Source: Anseranas semipalmata (Eukaryota; Chordata; Aves; Anseriformes; Anseranatidae). Taken from it: DNA of 64,000 nt. Positions 10,166-23,814 of this stretch are shown here, in pieces. Made by a program: the position numbers and the translations under genes. Within the stretch, counting starts at the first letter, position 1. Every line of letters begins with the position of its first letter. The stretch is taken from NCBI GenBank assembly GCA_013399115.1, contig VXAA01006433.1, forward strand, positions 1,495,279 through 1,559,278, written 5' to 3'. The notes beneath the pieces are model-generated. The model saw only the letters and a program-made list of their open reading frames with translations. It was not told the DNA's origin and did not search any database.

Positions 10166-13100
10166 CCATGGAAGTCTTTTGAGGGGAAACAGTGCCATCA
10201 GTGTAAGAACTCCAGGTGTTATAGATCTATGCTGTCCCGCAATATTCATGCATCCTACACAAGTTTGTGTTTGATGTATCACCACTATTCCACACAATAA
10301 CTGTCTTGCATAGTGTGTCAGTCTCTTTAGCCAGTAAGTGCTTATTCTCCAAAGAGAATTTATATGAATTTACCCAACTTCTTTTTTACTATGTAACTTT
10401 TACCACTGAAGATAATCAGCCGTAGAACATCCATTTTTAGAATTTGTTTTTTTCTGTTGCTGTTTGTGTCCTGACTGTGATGTAAATAAGAGGATTTCAG
10501 TTTTCAGTGACTGTTGTGTCTGGCCAATTACAAAGGCATTGAATTAATATCAATTATTTCTAAAGAAAGAAAGTGTGTATATGTGTATATGCTTAGAATA
10601 TATTTAAAATATTTAGAACTATGACTGTGCTGAGGGAAAATGAAGTCTGAAATGGCTTTCAAGCTCCATTCTTAGGATAGATTCTGAGATAGATACTTAC
10701 AGATCTTGTTCCATGAGTGTTTTCACTGAAATGGCATATACAACATGCTGAAGATATCGGGATTTATCTGAGTAATGAGCAGAATAGCCAAAGAGATGAT
10801 GGCCCTCTGAAGCTGAAGTTTTCACAGCTTTATCTTGGAATGATATTACACTAATTACAACAGCCTTTCATTTTGTATATCACCTTCAGTAGGCTAACTT
10901 ATTCAGAAAACATTCATGTAGGTAAGACGAAAATAGTGTTTAGAGCTCTAAGAAATATACTTGTTATTTAAACTTCATTAAGGCATTATTTGCAAAAACC
11001 ACTGAGATAGGGCACTTGAGAATAGAACAGGGTGGGGATATTACAGTTGCTTGACAGTGACATAGACAACATTTCTAACAATAAATGAAGAGCTTTACAA
11101 GCTTTTCTATTGCTATATAGCTGTCATTTTCCTCGACAAGTGACTAATTTACTAGAAGGTGTCAAGACTGTGAGAAAATTGCTTCTTCTTCAGATGCCCT
11201 TCAGTGACTTTACTGTTCTCTGATGTTTGTGATGGAAGATCCTCCAGAAATGACCTCTCCCTTCAGAGCTGACATGATCAGCCATCTTAGACATTCACAT
11301 TTTTTTGGGGAAAAAATGTGTTGCTCATTACAAGGGATTGTTAACATTTAATTAGTGGATGGAAAGCCTGCTTTAAGCAACTGTCTTTGAAGGCTGCTTC
11401 AAAAGCCATTGGATAAAGTAAATAGACATGTATTAAAGACCAGACTGATGTAATGAGGCTTGGCTTTAAAAAACTAGTCTTGGAAATACCTGACAACATG
11501 GTTATGAAAAAAGTAGTTACTTTCCAAAAGCAGGGAAAAGCTGCAGCAACGAAACATGTCATATCTTATTTTCTTCTGCTCCTGCACATCTTAACCACGA
11601 TTCATTTGAGGGATTTGACCATCTCTCTCTCCATTAAAAGAAGCAATGCATCCATCTTGGAGCTGTGAGTCCCCGTTGAAAGAATACAGAAATACTGTGA
11701 CACAAAGCAACAAATATTCTTAGAGAATAATTTATTGATTTACGTACAGACAAACAACAACAAAAACACCAATGCAGTAATGAGAAACTACTGCTCTGCT
11801 TTGGAAGAAGCGCACTCTCCTTGTCTCACCTGAGGTCATGGGGTGGATTAATACTGGATAGCCACCTTGTGCATCTTAGTAGAACATCTTTTTCGTATGC
11901 TGTACTGTCAGACCATGCATGATCTATTTCTTTTGTCCATTAACAAGGTTATAAATTCACACCACATGGAATTTGCTAAGATAGTTGTTGATATTGATAT
12001 AATCCATTTCAATGCAGAAGTTGATATATGAATTGGCAGTGAAAAATTGGGAATGTAGGAACCACTGGACTTGAGGAATTTAAGATTCCCGTCTCCTTCA
12101 TTGCAGGTTTCTGCAAACTCATTTGGGGTTTCTGTGGTGGCTATAGGAATGTTGCAGACGAGACTGGTTTTAGACTGAGATGCAGATCAAAAACTTATAA
12201 TTAGGAGGAAAAAAAATGGTAACACTCTGCCGTGTAAGTTTTTGTTGGTGTGTCTAAATGCAGTGATTGTTCCAGTAAAATCTTATCTAAAATATAGGTG
12301 GAACTATGATTACATATGTAATTTGTAATAAATCAGTGACTGAGTTAACATTTGTTCCATACTACGTAGGATGAAAGGATGAATTTTGGTATTGCCTGTT
12401 AACATTGCATCTACAAAACTATTTTAAAGAGGCACCATTTAGATATGTTATCTACTGTATTATCAATCTAGAACAAAGCAATGGTCATATACATTACTGT
12501 TGTTTCTACTGAAATTATTTTATGGTAACCTATTTATTATGAGATGTGCCATCAAAAAAGCATCAGTGTTACCATTTTTTTGCTTGTAAGATAGTCGCCC
12601 AACAGTTCTTATTCCCTGTTTTGTAGGTAGTTGATACATTAATTGTAGTTTGAAGTGTGAGGTACTGCAGAGTGCTTTTGCACAGAAATACCAATTTCAG
12701 GAGGTACATATTGGAATCCTTTTATAATTTACAGGCTAGAGCAATGTGATATCCTAAAGTTTGCAATCGATGTGTTTATGATGGTAAACATGGCAAAAAC
12801 ATAGACTACTTCAGTTAGATGGTGGTATTTTATGAACAGTGGTTTGTGATGAAGTCCTGCCTGTGCATAAATCTGTCCAGCTGATAGTGGCTTACCTGTA
12901 AGCAGTAGCTCCCTCCAACATCAGCTTTGCCTGGTAGCACATTGGCATCTTGAGCCTTATTCTGAGTGATGTTGAGGGTTTGTTAGGTTTGTCAGTGTTT
13001 TTTTTTTTNAATACTGATCTAGGGACCCAATGCTAATTGGTGGTTGTGGGGACATGACAGTGGGTGTGGACTCGGGAGCACAGCGAGCAGCACGAGTGGT

Positions 13101-13622
13101 CTTGGCCAGCATCACTATCTGGAAGACGCCTGCCTGTCAGCTGGTAGCACTGGTAGCAAATAGCTGAGGGAAAAATAATTAACCAGGGTAAAGACAGGAG
13201 CTGGGTCTAGTTAGTGATATATTTGAAAAGGTTTGTGAAGTGAAGTCTGTCTGGGATCAATATTCAGGGGGTAGCCTTTCCAGGATGTTATCAGTCACCA
13301 ATGTAGCTATTCTTCATCATACTGCAAATTCATAAAGTACGTGCTATCTGTATTTTTATTTTCTTGTCACTGATAATGCAATTTTCAGCTTACAAACACA
13401 TGGAGAGTAATAAGATGATAAGAAACAACCAAAATGGAATAGATTTACTGTTATTTCTTCTTGATAATCTGATTTCTTTCCTTGACAAGGCAGCTTGCTG
13501 AGGGTTGGCAAGAAGGTAAGTGGAAAGCAGCACAGATAACATTCCCTTGACTTTATGAAGACATTGAGTCCAGTCCCACATGATAGTCTCCCACTGGCTA
13601 TTCAAGTTCAGAAATTCAACTC

Positions 13623-13653
13623 GGATAAATTGGAGAATGCTCTGAAATCAGTA
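13623..13653 (+). repeat. Direct repeat copy A inside a CR1
   Basis: A 31-bp segment matches 13904-13934 at 30 of 31 positions (one G/T difference), 281 bp apart. It begins GGATAAATT and ends ATCAGTA. In normal CR1 order this block belongs only at the downstream position. Confidence 0.85.
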
Positions 13654-13903
13654 TGACCTAGAGAAATACACGATGAGGTCATTGTACATCTTGTTGAAAA
13701 AATGCATTCAAAGCTCCGTTATCAGCTGTTTGCTGTCAACCAGGAAGACTGTTTCAGATGGCTTCCCACCAGGCACACATACTCTTGGCTATCTTCACTA
13801 TTTTCACTAGCAGTGAGCATAATGAAATAAAGAGTAACACATCTGGGTAGTCACAAATTGCAGATTGTGAATACTTTGAACTGCAGGCCAAAAGATTCAG
13901 GTT

Positions 13904-13934
13904 GGATAAATTTGAGAATGCTCTGAAATCAGTA
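13904..13934 (+). repeat. Direct repeat copy B inside a CR1
   Basis: Partner of 13623-13653. Its surroundings (followed by AAGTGAAATTTTCATTA) fit the normal CR1 context, so this is probably the original position and copy A the displaced one. Confidence 0.85.
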
Positions 13935-14063
13935 AAGTGAAATTTTCATTAAAGAAAAAAACATGTAGCAGTCACATTGTGTAGAAAGATGGGCAGTGGT
14001 ACTGCAGAGGTGAGTGTTGAATTAAGAGTTATAGACTATGGGTTAGTAGCATCATACTGTTGT

Positions 14064-14080
14064 AAAAAAAAAAAAAAAAA
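14064..14080. repeat. Poly-A run, 17 bases
   Basis: An uninterrupted A run just past the recognisable end of the CR1 fragment. CR1s normally end in short tandem repeats rather than poly-A, so I do not treat it as that element's tail. Confidence 0.9.
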
Positions 14081-17000
14081 GTACACATAATGAACTCATC
14101 TATTTCTTACATTTTCTTTCTTATCCCCAAGCTCCTGAAATTGATTTTCATGATTCCTAAATTAGAGTATTTTTAACAGGTAATGCTCACTTTTATTTCA
14201 GTAATGTTTTCTGCCACTGTAAATCATGACAAACAGTTAAGATCAAATAAAAACATCAAACTTTTCTTGATTAATTCCAATTCCTTGTTTGCCAAGAGAA
14301 TCAGAATAGATTAGTGTTTTTTTTTTTCTTTTCTTCCAAACTACCCAGGTTTTTCCTATAGGAAAAAGATAGGTATTTATGAGTCTAATCTCTGGTGAAT
14401 ATCAGCAAATGATTTAAAATCTCTTGAACTTAATGAAAATTTACCCTTGATTTTCCATTTGAAACTTACTTTCAGTCTTTGTGAACTATGCATGAACTGT
14501 GCACAGGAATTTGGAATTTGATAGATTTATCATTACAATATGGATGTTTTATTACATGAGTCTGGATTGTTTGTATCTAATTTCTATCAGTTTACCTTTA
14601 GGGTTTGATCTTTAAATTATTTCCCAAAGCCTGTGTTTAATTTTGGATTTGATAGTAGATTAGTTTCATGCAAAAATGTGTGATAATGTTTCACAAAGAG
14701 GGAAACAAGGAAAAATTGAGGAGGAGGAGACATTAATACAAAAAAAAAATCTGTTGGAAAAGCTGTATGTATGCATTCTTAGCCTTTTCTACACTAGCAG
14801 AATGAGGAAGGGTTCCTCTCACAGACAAATTTTCAGTGGGATTTATTTGAGTTTTGGCTCAAATAGAACCAAATTAGGTTAGAATTGACCAGGAGCAGAG
14901 AGGAAGGGACAGATGTGGCTATGTGAGATGTGGTGGATAAATCACTCTGAGCATTTTAAGGCTGGCTTTGAGATTCCTGCAGTTTAATTTATGTGATCTA
15001 GAGTCACCTACTTGTATAGAGATCATTCTGAGCCCCTTTCTGAAAGCCTGATGACTTAGCAGAGTTGTCTATGTAAATATATGCATGGTTTATTGAAGGC
15101 TGCAGCAGGTGAGGTAATGGTTTGGGGAATAGAAATTAGTCCTTGTATTGTATTACATCCCACTGATTTCCAGGTAATATGTTCTTGTAGACCAATTTTT
15201 CTTTACTTTGGACTTAGTTGATAGGACAAGGGGAAGAAAGATTGATACTGATTTTCCAGTGAGAAGTTGCTCACAAAAGAATGATAGTGGACTACCTTCC
15301 TTTTTTTTTTTTTATGGGAGATGTCAGCAGGCATCACAAGACACTTAAAACAGTGCTATTATATTTCAGTCTGGGTCTGGTTCAGCTTCCACCTCAAGTA
15401 TATCTGCTGTAAGAGTATTTCACAGGCAGTAGGAGAATTGGCATGACCTTACTTTATAGATGCTAGCTAATAGCAAGAGAGACTCCAACTCATTTCTGTC
15501 ACTGTAGCCTTCTGCCAGCAACACAAAAACTGAGGAGACTCTTATGAGAATTTGTCCTGACAGTAATCTACAGTGCAACATTTTATCCAAAGGCAACTCA
15601 GTATTCTGTAGACTTTCCATAAAATAAAGATGATGAAGTCTGCGTCAGATAAATTACATATATTTGATTTCCTTCAAAAACAGGACAATATATTCCACTC
15701 CGTACAAGGAAACAAGCAGATTTTCTAGCTTAACTCTATACTGTTCCTATCTGGTAAACAAAACTGAAATATCAGCATCTTAGTACCACACGCAGCATTT
15801 ATTTTCTGAAAAAGAAATGTCTTGATCAAGTAGAAAAGTCTTTTGAAGCCAGAAGGCATAAACACTGAAAATGTATATTACAAGCATGTACCAATAGAGG
15901 GATTGTTAAAAGATCAAAATAATGAGAAGTAAAGCAGAGGAACATCAAAGCTTTCCAGGCTATGTATTTCTGCCTTGATTAGGAGAAAGAAGGGAAGAAG
16001 GGGGGAAAGTAGGCTTTAGATCAATAGGAAATGGCCTGATCACCTCAAAGTCAAAAGCAGCACCATTCAAATGTGTACAATTTACAGGAATTGTTAGACC
16101 ATCTCAATCATAAAAGTCCCAAATGATCTGACAGTACTCACACCATATTTAGCAGGTACACAGAGAGAGTCAAGATCATCTTATCTGAAGGAAACTCCTT
16201 TTTAAATGTAAGGGTAGATAGATTTTCATTTTGTCTTTCATCCCTCTGATTAAGTTCAGCTCTCTTTGGTCCTCCTAAGATTTCTTTCATCTAGTGTGTA
16301 GTCTCTATGATCTAAGCAACTATCTTTAGTGAAAGTCATTTTTGGGGTCCGTTTTTTAAATGATGGATTGTCATTAAACAGAGTATAGTAGATGAAAGTG
16401 GTCCATGGAGAACCAAACTGCGCTGAGACTTACTCAGGAGGATGAAAGACATAATGAGAGACATAATGAAGAGCAATCTCTCCCTCCAACTGAAGACAGG
16501 CCCTTCCAATTACAGCTTGTTTTAGCATCAGCTTCCAGTGATTTAAAATTCAGGCTATGAACCGTTGATTCAGACTTTTCATAGAAACCTGAGAAACTTC
16601 TATTATATGAGCGGTAGGCCTGGGTGGACATGCTTCATGTTTTGCGCAGAGGGTGTTATAAACTATAACAGAAATCCTTTCTGTGACCGTGGATTGTTTG
16701 TAAGTAGAGCTGATTGTGCAGCATTGTCTGCTCCTTTTCAAAAATAAGTGAGCCATTTCACTCTAAAACTCTGTGTTTTGATGACTTAGAACCTGAAAAA
16801 AGAGTTTATAGTCCTTAATATTTTATATGAGCTCATGTAACTGTCATTGTAACTAGCTATAAAAATATCTGTTTTTTTTTTTCCATGTTCTTCCTGGTCT
16901 CTTGGCCTCTTCTGTGTCTAGTATACCGCAGTTCCATGAGTTAACCTTGCAATGTGTAAACCATTTTACTTTATTGATGATTTTCAATTAAATTGAATCA

Positions 17001-17684
17001 TCCTTTGTTCATGAGACATTTGAGTCCATTTTGGTCACCTTTTCTGTTTGCTCTTTTATATAACACTTTCATGTCCCTCTTGTTCACATCTCCACGCTGT
17101 AGGCAGTCCCATTCAGTACTGATATAGATCTACTTTTGCTTTTATAAATTTTTAATTTCCTTCTTGTTATGGTTGTGCTGTTTACAAATCCAAAGATAGT
17201 TCCTGCCAAAGCCATTCTGGTTCATAGGAAAATTGTTAAAAATTCATCTGAGCTGCACATGATAAGATCCACATTCTCTGGAAAATGGCCTGAAGGAAAA
17301 CTTTTCTTCAAATAGGCTCTTTAAACTGGAGACCTTAAAGAATGACCAAAAAATAAGCAAGTTTATTAAAAAGCTTTTATACTCTTAGTTGTTGGAAAAA
17401 CATTAGAGATGCTTTTCTCCAAGCCATTACCGGAATAACATCATCTTGTCCATAATGATCTCAGTCAAGTGGAATAACAAGTTCTAGAAATTCCAGAGGC
17501 ATTAACTGGGAGGATAAAGTCAGGATATTTATTCTTACAGTACGGTGGTACCAAAGAGACTTAGTTTCATAATTATTTTACCTAGCTGAAGAAATGGTTG
17601 GTTCTGAGTTGAAATGCTGATCCTACTTAAGTCAATGAAATATTAGAGGGCTTTGTCAGTTCTGTGGACCAGCCTCCCCATCCC

Positions 17685-17729
17685 CAAAAACAAAACAAAA
17701 CAAACAAAACAGAAAACAAAAACAAAAAC
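17685..17729. repeat. CAAAA-type simple repeat
   Basis: An imperfect run of CAAAA/CAAA units, about 45 bp. A similar A-rich repeat lies at 26885-26935. Confidence 0.9.
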
Positions 17730-18439
17730 CAACCCAGCTGTTGATGAAAGGAAAATAGAGACGTTGAAAGGAAAGCAAAATTTTACTCTTGGCAGATATT
17801 GTTTGTTATCACACTGCTAAGGTTTGGCCTGCCCAGGGATTTTTCTTCAGAGAAGCTGAGTAAAAGTTGCATTTTGCATTTTTCCTTGTTCTACATTAGA
17901 TAGAAAACACTTCTTATTGGAAATTATTGAGTCAGATTTCTTTAAATACTTAAACATTGCTACTGAACATGAATATTAGAATCCTAAAAGACAGAGCTCA
18001 TCAGTGTGGCATACTGTAAATCTTCAAGCACAAGATATGTTAAAAGTGGCATGCCACAACGGTACAAAATGAATCCTGATGTCATGTTCTTTGAATGTGA
18101 ACTTATATATTTATGTTACTCCAGCAGCTTCATGTCTGCAGTTGAGGTTTTAGACATGAATTTTTCAGTTTCAGAATAAGTGAATAACCATGGCTTAAAC
18201 TATTTTTCAAAAATCCCACAATCTTGCTTTCAAACAGGTGCAGTAAAATGGCAGTATGGTAACTGGAAGTGACGAGAATACTTATGAAATGCTTGTACTT
18301 ATCAGAATACTTCAGGTAACTGTGAAATGGTCAGTATTACCTACATTTTCTTTACACATCCAGTGGTGCTCTTTTCTCTTGGCACTACTTCTAAAGATGT
18401 TCCTGTCACTGTGTTCTGCCTGACCTGGGAAGAGAATTG

Positions 18440-18455
18440 TTTTTTTTTTTTTTNA

Positions 18456-18483
<28 letters not shown>
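18440..18483. repeat. Long poly-T with an ambiguous base
   Basis: Forty-four bases of T interrupted only by N at 18454 and A at 18455. The N suggests the true length is unresolved in the assembly. Confidence 0.9.
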
Positions 18484-18487
<4 letters not shown>

Positions 18488-21183
18488 TAGTCTTTCTGTA
18501 TTAGGAAGATGAGAATTAGTGGTTTCTAGTACATAGAGAATTGCCATTTATGGGATAGAAGTTTTCTTCAATGTTCAAAAATATTAAAAAAAAAAACTAA
18601 GCAGCGTGTTTATCACTTTCTAAAACTGTTTGATTATTGCAGCATTAATGCTTCTGAGCATTCTTCCTGTTTGAAACAGCCCCTTCTTCCCTTTCATTAA
18701 CGGTATTGTCACTGAATTGCTTCTCAAAAGATTCAGAAGATTCAGTCTTCCTTATATTATAATAAATCAAGAGAAACTTCATCCAAAAAATTGGAATTCC
18801 ACTGGAATAAAATTACTGTACGAGAAAAAGCCATCTATATTTTGATGGCGATAGATAGTAATGAAAAAATGCCATCTTCTAACAAAGATTTTTCTAAAGT
18901 CAATTTTTTTCCTGGCAGCCACTGGTTTTGCCTAGCACATGCAGCATTTATTAAAGGATTTCTGATATTGGCTTTGTGAAATAAGGAAGGTATGGAATAA
19001 TATATTCTGATATTTTACAGGTTTTTCCCAAAGTAGGGTATTTTGTAATGTCAAATTTGGATCTTGGATGTGAAGCCTTGTAGAAAATGTGACTTCCTAC
19101 CTCTTTTCTGGGCAATTCTAACATCAGTACTGTCGTTTCTTCTTGACAGTCCCCAGAAGTTTGTCCTGTGATCATATATTTATTTTCTTTGATATGTGCC
19201 CCAAGGTGATGGAAATTTCTTCGAGTTATCTCTTTTCTGCTATCTCTTGGATATTAACTTTCTGTATCTTTGTTTCTATCCCAGTGTTTGTGTTGGCAAA
19301 AGAAACGCCTGAACTAGAGGTATGCTATATGAGGGAATCTAACCAACCTATTAAAATGTAATAGGCTTGTCGAAGGCCATCTACTTCAGCATTTGTTTAA
19401 TCCAGGGTGAAGTAGATCAGCATGTCCTCAAGGGATGCATTACGTGACAGAGCAGCACTCCCAACCACTGCTGTGTGATGAGAATATGTGGGCTTCTATA
19501 GCCTTTGCCCTTGCTGACCACGAGCCTTCACTACTGGCTTGTTTTGTTCCTTCTGCTTGGAGAGGGCATCTAAATAATAGGTACTTATTAACAATTTTTG
19601 AGACAATCAAGCAGGAATTAGTCTGCAGTACTGAGCAGATATGTGTAGACATTAACTGTTGACAGGGTCTGAAGGATTTAACTCTTCTGTTGCATTCTAA
19701 CCCCACAGCACGTGATATGGTCACGACACACATCACTGTCATTGGGGCACATTGGGGCATTTGTTTCATTCATTGAGGCAAATCAGGCGTACAGTGTTTG
19801 TCAGAAGTTGCTTTGACCAGCAGGTGTTTTTTTCAGTACCGCTTTGAAATGATCAGTTAATGGAGCACATAAAAATCACTGCCTGCAAGATGGATTGGCT
19901 TTGTGCAGGCTATGTTGCTGGTGAAGTTGCATGCGAACAAACCCCCAAACAAACAGGAAATACATTTGTGCTTTAAAATAAATAGATATCTTCAGTGCGT
20001 AGTTTCACGGAGTATAAATTTTCATGTAATCTAAACACATCTGCTCATAATAATTAACTTCTGTGGCGTATGAAAGGAAAAGCTACGTCAGCTATCTGGT
20101 ATGATGAGATGGATTGCTTTCTGTCTGCTCATCATAATGATTAATTGTAGCATTTATATGAAAATGGCTGCTTTTTATTCATTTTTGTTTTTAGATCATG
20201 TATCTTGCCTTTTTTTTAAATCTTATTTAAATGTAAATACTCTGAAAATCTGGTATGAAAGCATAAACTTTCCAATTTTAAGTGCTTTGATGAGAAACCA
20301 GGCTAAGTATGTCTCCGCTTAAATTGTCTTATCTGCAGACTTTGAAAGATGCCTGTCTTTCCTAGTTACATGAATTTCACAGGTAAATGTAAATATTAAA
20401 AAGTAACCGTGAAAGAAATTTAGAAGGATTATGGAATTTGAGTTGATCCTGAGGGCCAGTGTTTCCAAGGGGCAAACTTAATAATAATGAAACATAATAG
20501 CAGTTTGCAGTTGGTCCTGTAGTTTTGCAAGTATTAAATATTTACAGTGAGAGAAATAATAACCTGATGCACTTCCAAAAATTAAAAACAATTAATTCAT
20601 GGGCTTTAGTTTAGTTAAATTTGAGTACGTGCTTTGATGAATGTAAGCTTTCAGACATGCAGTGGAAGAAGTGATGGATATATGAGTACAGCTGTCAGCT
20701 AATGCTAGTCTGTCAAGTAGTTTGATCAGGGGAGCCAAATGATCCTATTGTATTTACTCCCAGTGCAGTCATCATCTTCTTCCATTGCTTGAAAACAAGT
20801 TAATAAATGTTGTACAGGTAATCCCTGCTCTGGTTCCACTGTTACTGTGTTTTGAAGTCTACATTTTTTTTTTCTTTATTGATAAGGTGATTCCATACCT
20901 GTCAGTGCAATGCTCTGGACAAGTAATATGCCTTCACCCACAGCATCTTAGCAGTCAACAGTAAAACTCATGGCATTTCCTAGAACAGAAACCCTCCTTT
21001 AACTTTTGTCCAGAAGTGTTAACACCTGCAAATAACAGCTGGTGAACAAAAGCATCAAGGTGTGGAATTGGTCTGTCTGCCCTGCAGTGCTGACACACTG
21101 TGCCATGGGAGGACTCCTAGACCCTCATATAGGAGAGGGAGCAACCACACAAAACAAAGCCTTTAGAAACCTCTGGCTGACCA

Positions 21184-21200
21184 TTTTTTTTTTTTTTTTT
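21184..21200. repeat. Poly-T run
   Basis: Seventeen T. A second run of 18 T lies at 21524-21541. No retroposed sequence is recognisable next to either. Confidence 0.9.
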
Positions 21201-22264
21201 CTTCTCCTGTGGGTATGAAGATGAAGGAGGTCAGCCACAAGTTTTTACGGGTGTGGAGTTTGTACAGTAAGAATGGTGTAAGCAAAAGAAATGATGTGTG
21301 GAGAGTATTTATTGAGTGAGTCTAAAACTCAGGTAAAGTTGCAGTAGGTGTGAATAGAATTTAGCCTACAATTTAAAAATCTTTCTAGGTTTCTCAAATC
21401 ATATTGATTAAATGATAAACAAAGTACTTGAAATCTCATGGTGACTGGCATAAGCTCCCTGATCAAATTATACTGCAAACAGAGCACTGTAAGGAAAAAT
21501 GTCTTCCCCAGTTAGTTATATCCTTTTTTTTTTTTTTTTTTAAGGATTTCTTATTAAAAATTCCATCCCAGGATTTTCTTAGAAGATAAACTATACTCAA
21601 CAAAGAAGTTAATGCAAAATAAACTATTTTGCAATGGCATCAAACGAACAGGTACAGTAAGCAAATAAGCAATTTGCAGATAGAAAGTCAACATCACATG
21701 AAATGTTTATAAAGGTAATATTTAAGATCTCATAAAATCAAATTGTATTCAGATATAATAACAAAAGTCAGTAATAAAACAGCAGTGAATCAGGTCCAGA
21801 GAGAATCATAAAGCAAAAGGCTATGTTCTGTTTCAGAGTTTTTTACTGCTAAGCATACTATATATTTTTATGGCAACTCCACCCAATCTTTGCTTACCCA
21901 GTTACTCACTGTAGAGTGTGTGCATACAAATCAAACTGCTAAAGGCGTGTGCTTTTTGATGCAATATAATTTAATTATTAAGAAAGCCATTTGTATGTCA
22001 TTTAGGATTCACGGTGCTGAGCATTTTTAGGATTTTGTCCTCAAGGAAATAAGCTATTTCCTGTAGTAGTTTCAAACCACAGCATATGTAATGCTGTGTA
22101 TAATGAGTGATCAGGGACAATATTATGGAGCAGGGAGGGAGGTTAGGAAGAACTGGAGAGCTATACTTCCTTACAGCTCAGGAAATCCCAACTGTGGAGT
22201 CCTGTATTTTCTTTACATTGGACGTGCAGCAGCTCTGCTGCATTTGGAGTCTCCTGGAAGCGCA

Positions 22265-23170
22265 TCATCAAGGTCGTTAATGAAAATACTGACGCTGTAG
22301 AATCTGAATTAATAATTTATTCCGTCTTCATTGTGAACTGTTACGAACTACTGTCTGTACACAGTCTTCCTGACGGTTTTTCTTCTACGCCCTACTTATT
22401 TTGGTAGGATATACCTTGGGTACCAGAAGAGTATCTGTGTCAAAAGCCATTCTAAAATGATGTTAGGTAGCACCTGTTCTTTGTTTTCTGCCAGTGGTGG
22501 TTGTTCCTGTCATTGGCTGGATAATTACTTGTTCCAGTATTTTTGTGCAAATTTGCACAAAATTTCCATACCCCTTTGTGCGTATTTCCATACCCCTCAC
22601 CTTAAAATAAATAAAACAACAGCACTGTTACAGGCTAGGCAGAGTGTTTCCTGATAAGTTGCACTTTGTCCATGAGATCTCAAGAATTCTCATTTCCAAC
22701 ACATCAACACCCGTGTCTTTAAGTTTCCTAGAGCAAGGATTCATTAGGACCACCAATTTCAAAATAGCCAGCTTATCCTAGACCCCTGTAGAGGCCTGAG
22801 ATCTTACCTTTGTTTCAGCTGCTAATTGTAACACTTGTGGGATTACAGCTGATTTGCTCAGAGAAGTGTGGTGCAAACTTTTCTTGGGACTCTTTTTTGG
22901 TATGTGGGGTGGAGGGGTTGGAGGGTGTCCGTCTGTCTCCACATTTACAGAAAGATCCTTTGTTAGCTTTAATGCCCTTTGCTAATTCTAAATTTTGTAT
23001 GCTTGTGCTGCAATCTTCTACTAATCCTCAGGAACCTGACCTAGTTTCCACCTTTCTTTGAGGGCACTGAATAGCTTTTGACTGAGCTTAGCTGAGCTCT
23101 CATACTCCTGCTTATCCCTACCATGGCTATGCCCGGTTCCTAATGAGGCAGCTTTCGCTTCACCATTTGT
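22265..23170 (-). mobile_element. Ancient CR1 LINE, minus strand, 5' ORF region
   Basis: The plus strand shows antisense landmarks of the upstream CR1 ORF2 region, in order: AAGGTCGTTAATGAAAATAC (about 22270), the 'GTGTCAAAAGCC' block (about 22438), the GGCTGGATAATTACTTGTTC block (about 22515), CTTTGTTAGCTTTAATGCCC followed by TTTGCTAATTCTAAATTTTG, and a CAGGAACCTGACC block near 23030. The order is right, but many stretches between the landmarks are too diverged to place, so edges and continuity are approximate. The 83-codon ORF at 22810-23061 is a by-product and not a gene. Confidence 0.55.
22541..22562. other. Perfect 22-bp palindrome
   Basis: An 11-bp arm TTTTGTGCAAA is followed at once by its exact reverse complement TTTGCACAAAA, with no spacer. 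Each arm contains GTGCAAAT/ATTTGCAC across the centre, one base away from the POU octamer ATGCAAAT, and TTGTGCAA resembles a C/EBP site. It lies inside the minus-strand CR1-like segment. Confidence 0.9.
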
Positions 23171-23814
23171 CGTTTTTAAGAACTGCAAATTCATTCAGTT
23201 TCTGTTTTCTACCAGCCCAGCCTTGCAGGACACCTCACTTACCTTTAATGCAAATGCATTTATATGAATGTATTCATCCACCTACCCATCCGAGCTGTTG
23301 TTACATGTGTAATTTTATGTTCACTCACTTTCAGCCTGCCCTCTACCCTGATGTTCTCCATTGGTTCCTCCTCACAGCTTATGATCTCGTGGAGTAGAGT
23401 TTACTCTGTGTCCCACCCCCAGACACCAGATTTTACCAAATTCACCAGAACAGTCTATGAATTGTCTGGACTTCTGAGCCACTCTATATTCCTTTAGCAC
23501 CAGGTGGTTTGGTGTGGATGGTGTCCTGCTACTTGCTCGCAAGTTCACCTCGTTTGAAGTCCCTTGCCTAATATTACATATATTCCTTTCCATTTTAACC
23601 ATCACCCAGTTAAAGTGCATGAATCTATCTGTTAAGTTTTGGCTGTGTCAGAGCTTCACTCAAAAAAGTAAGTTGATGTGATAGACTAATAATTTTTACT
23701 CAGCTGTTTTTTAAGGCTTTGTTGAGTAAATATAGCTTTATTGTGAAACCTCAATTATCTTTCCTGAAGTGTAATGTAATAGCTCTCCCTTCTATCTTAT
23801 CTTGGAAGAAAAAC

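Larger units (their letters stand above)
13540..14040 (+). mobile_element. Ancient CR1 LINE fragment, plus strand, with internal rearrangement
   Basis: Landmarks of the CR1 reverse-transcriptase region appear in order: CAGTCCCACATGATAGTCTC (about 13571), CTAGAGAAATACACGATGAG (about 13658), TTGTTGAAAAAATGCATTCA, TATCAGCTGTTTGCTGTCAA, TTCACTATTTTCACTAGCAG, and GGATAAATTTGAGAATGCTC (13904), followed by GTAAAGTGAAATTTTCATTA. The second half of that order matches old CR1 consensus well. A near-identical copy of the 13904 block also sits out of order at 13623-13653. All frames are broken. Confidence 0.6.
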
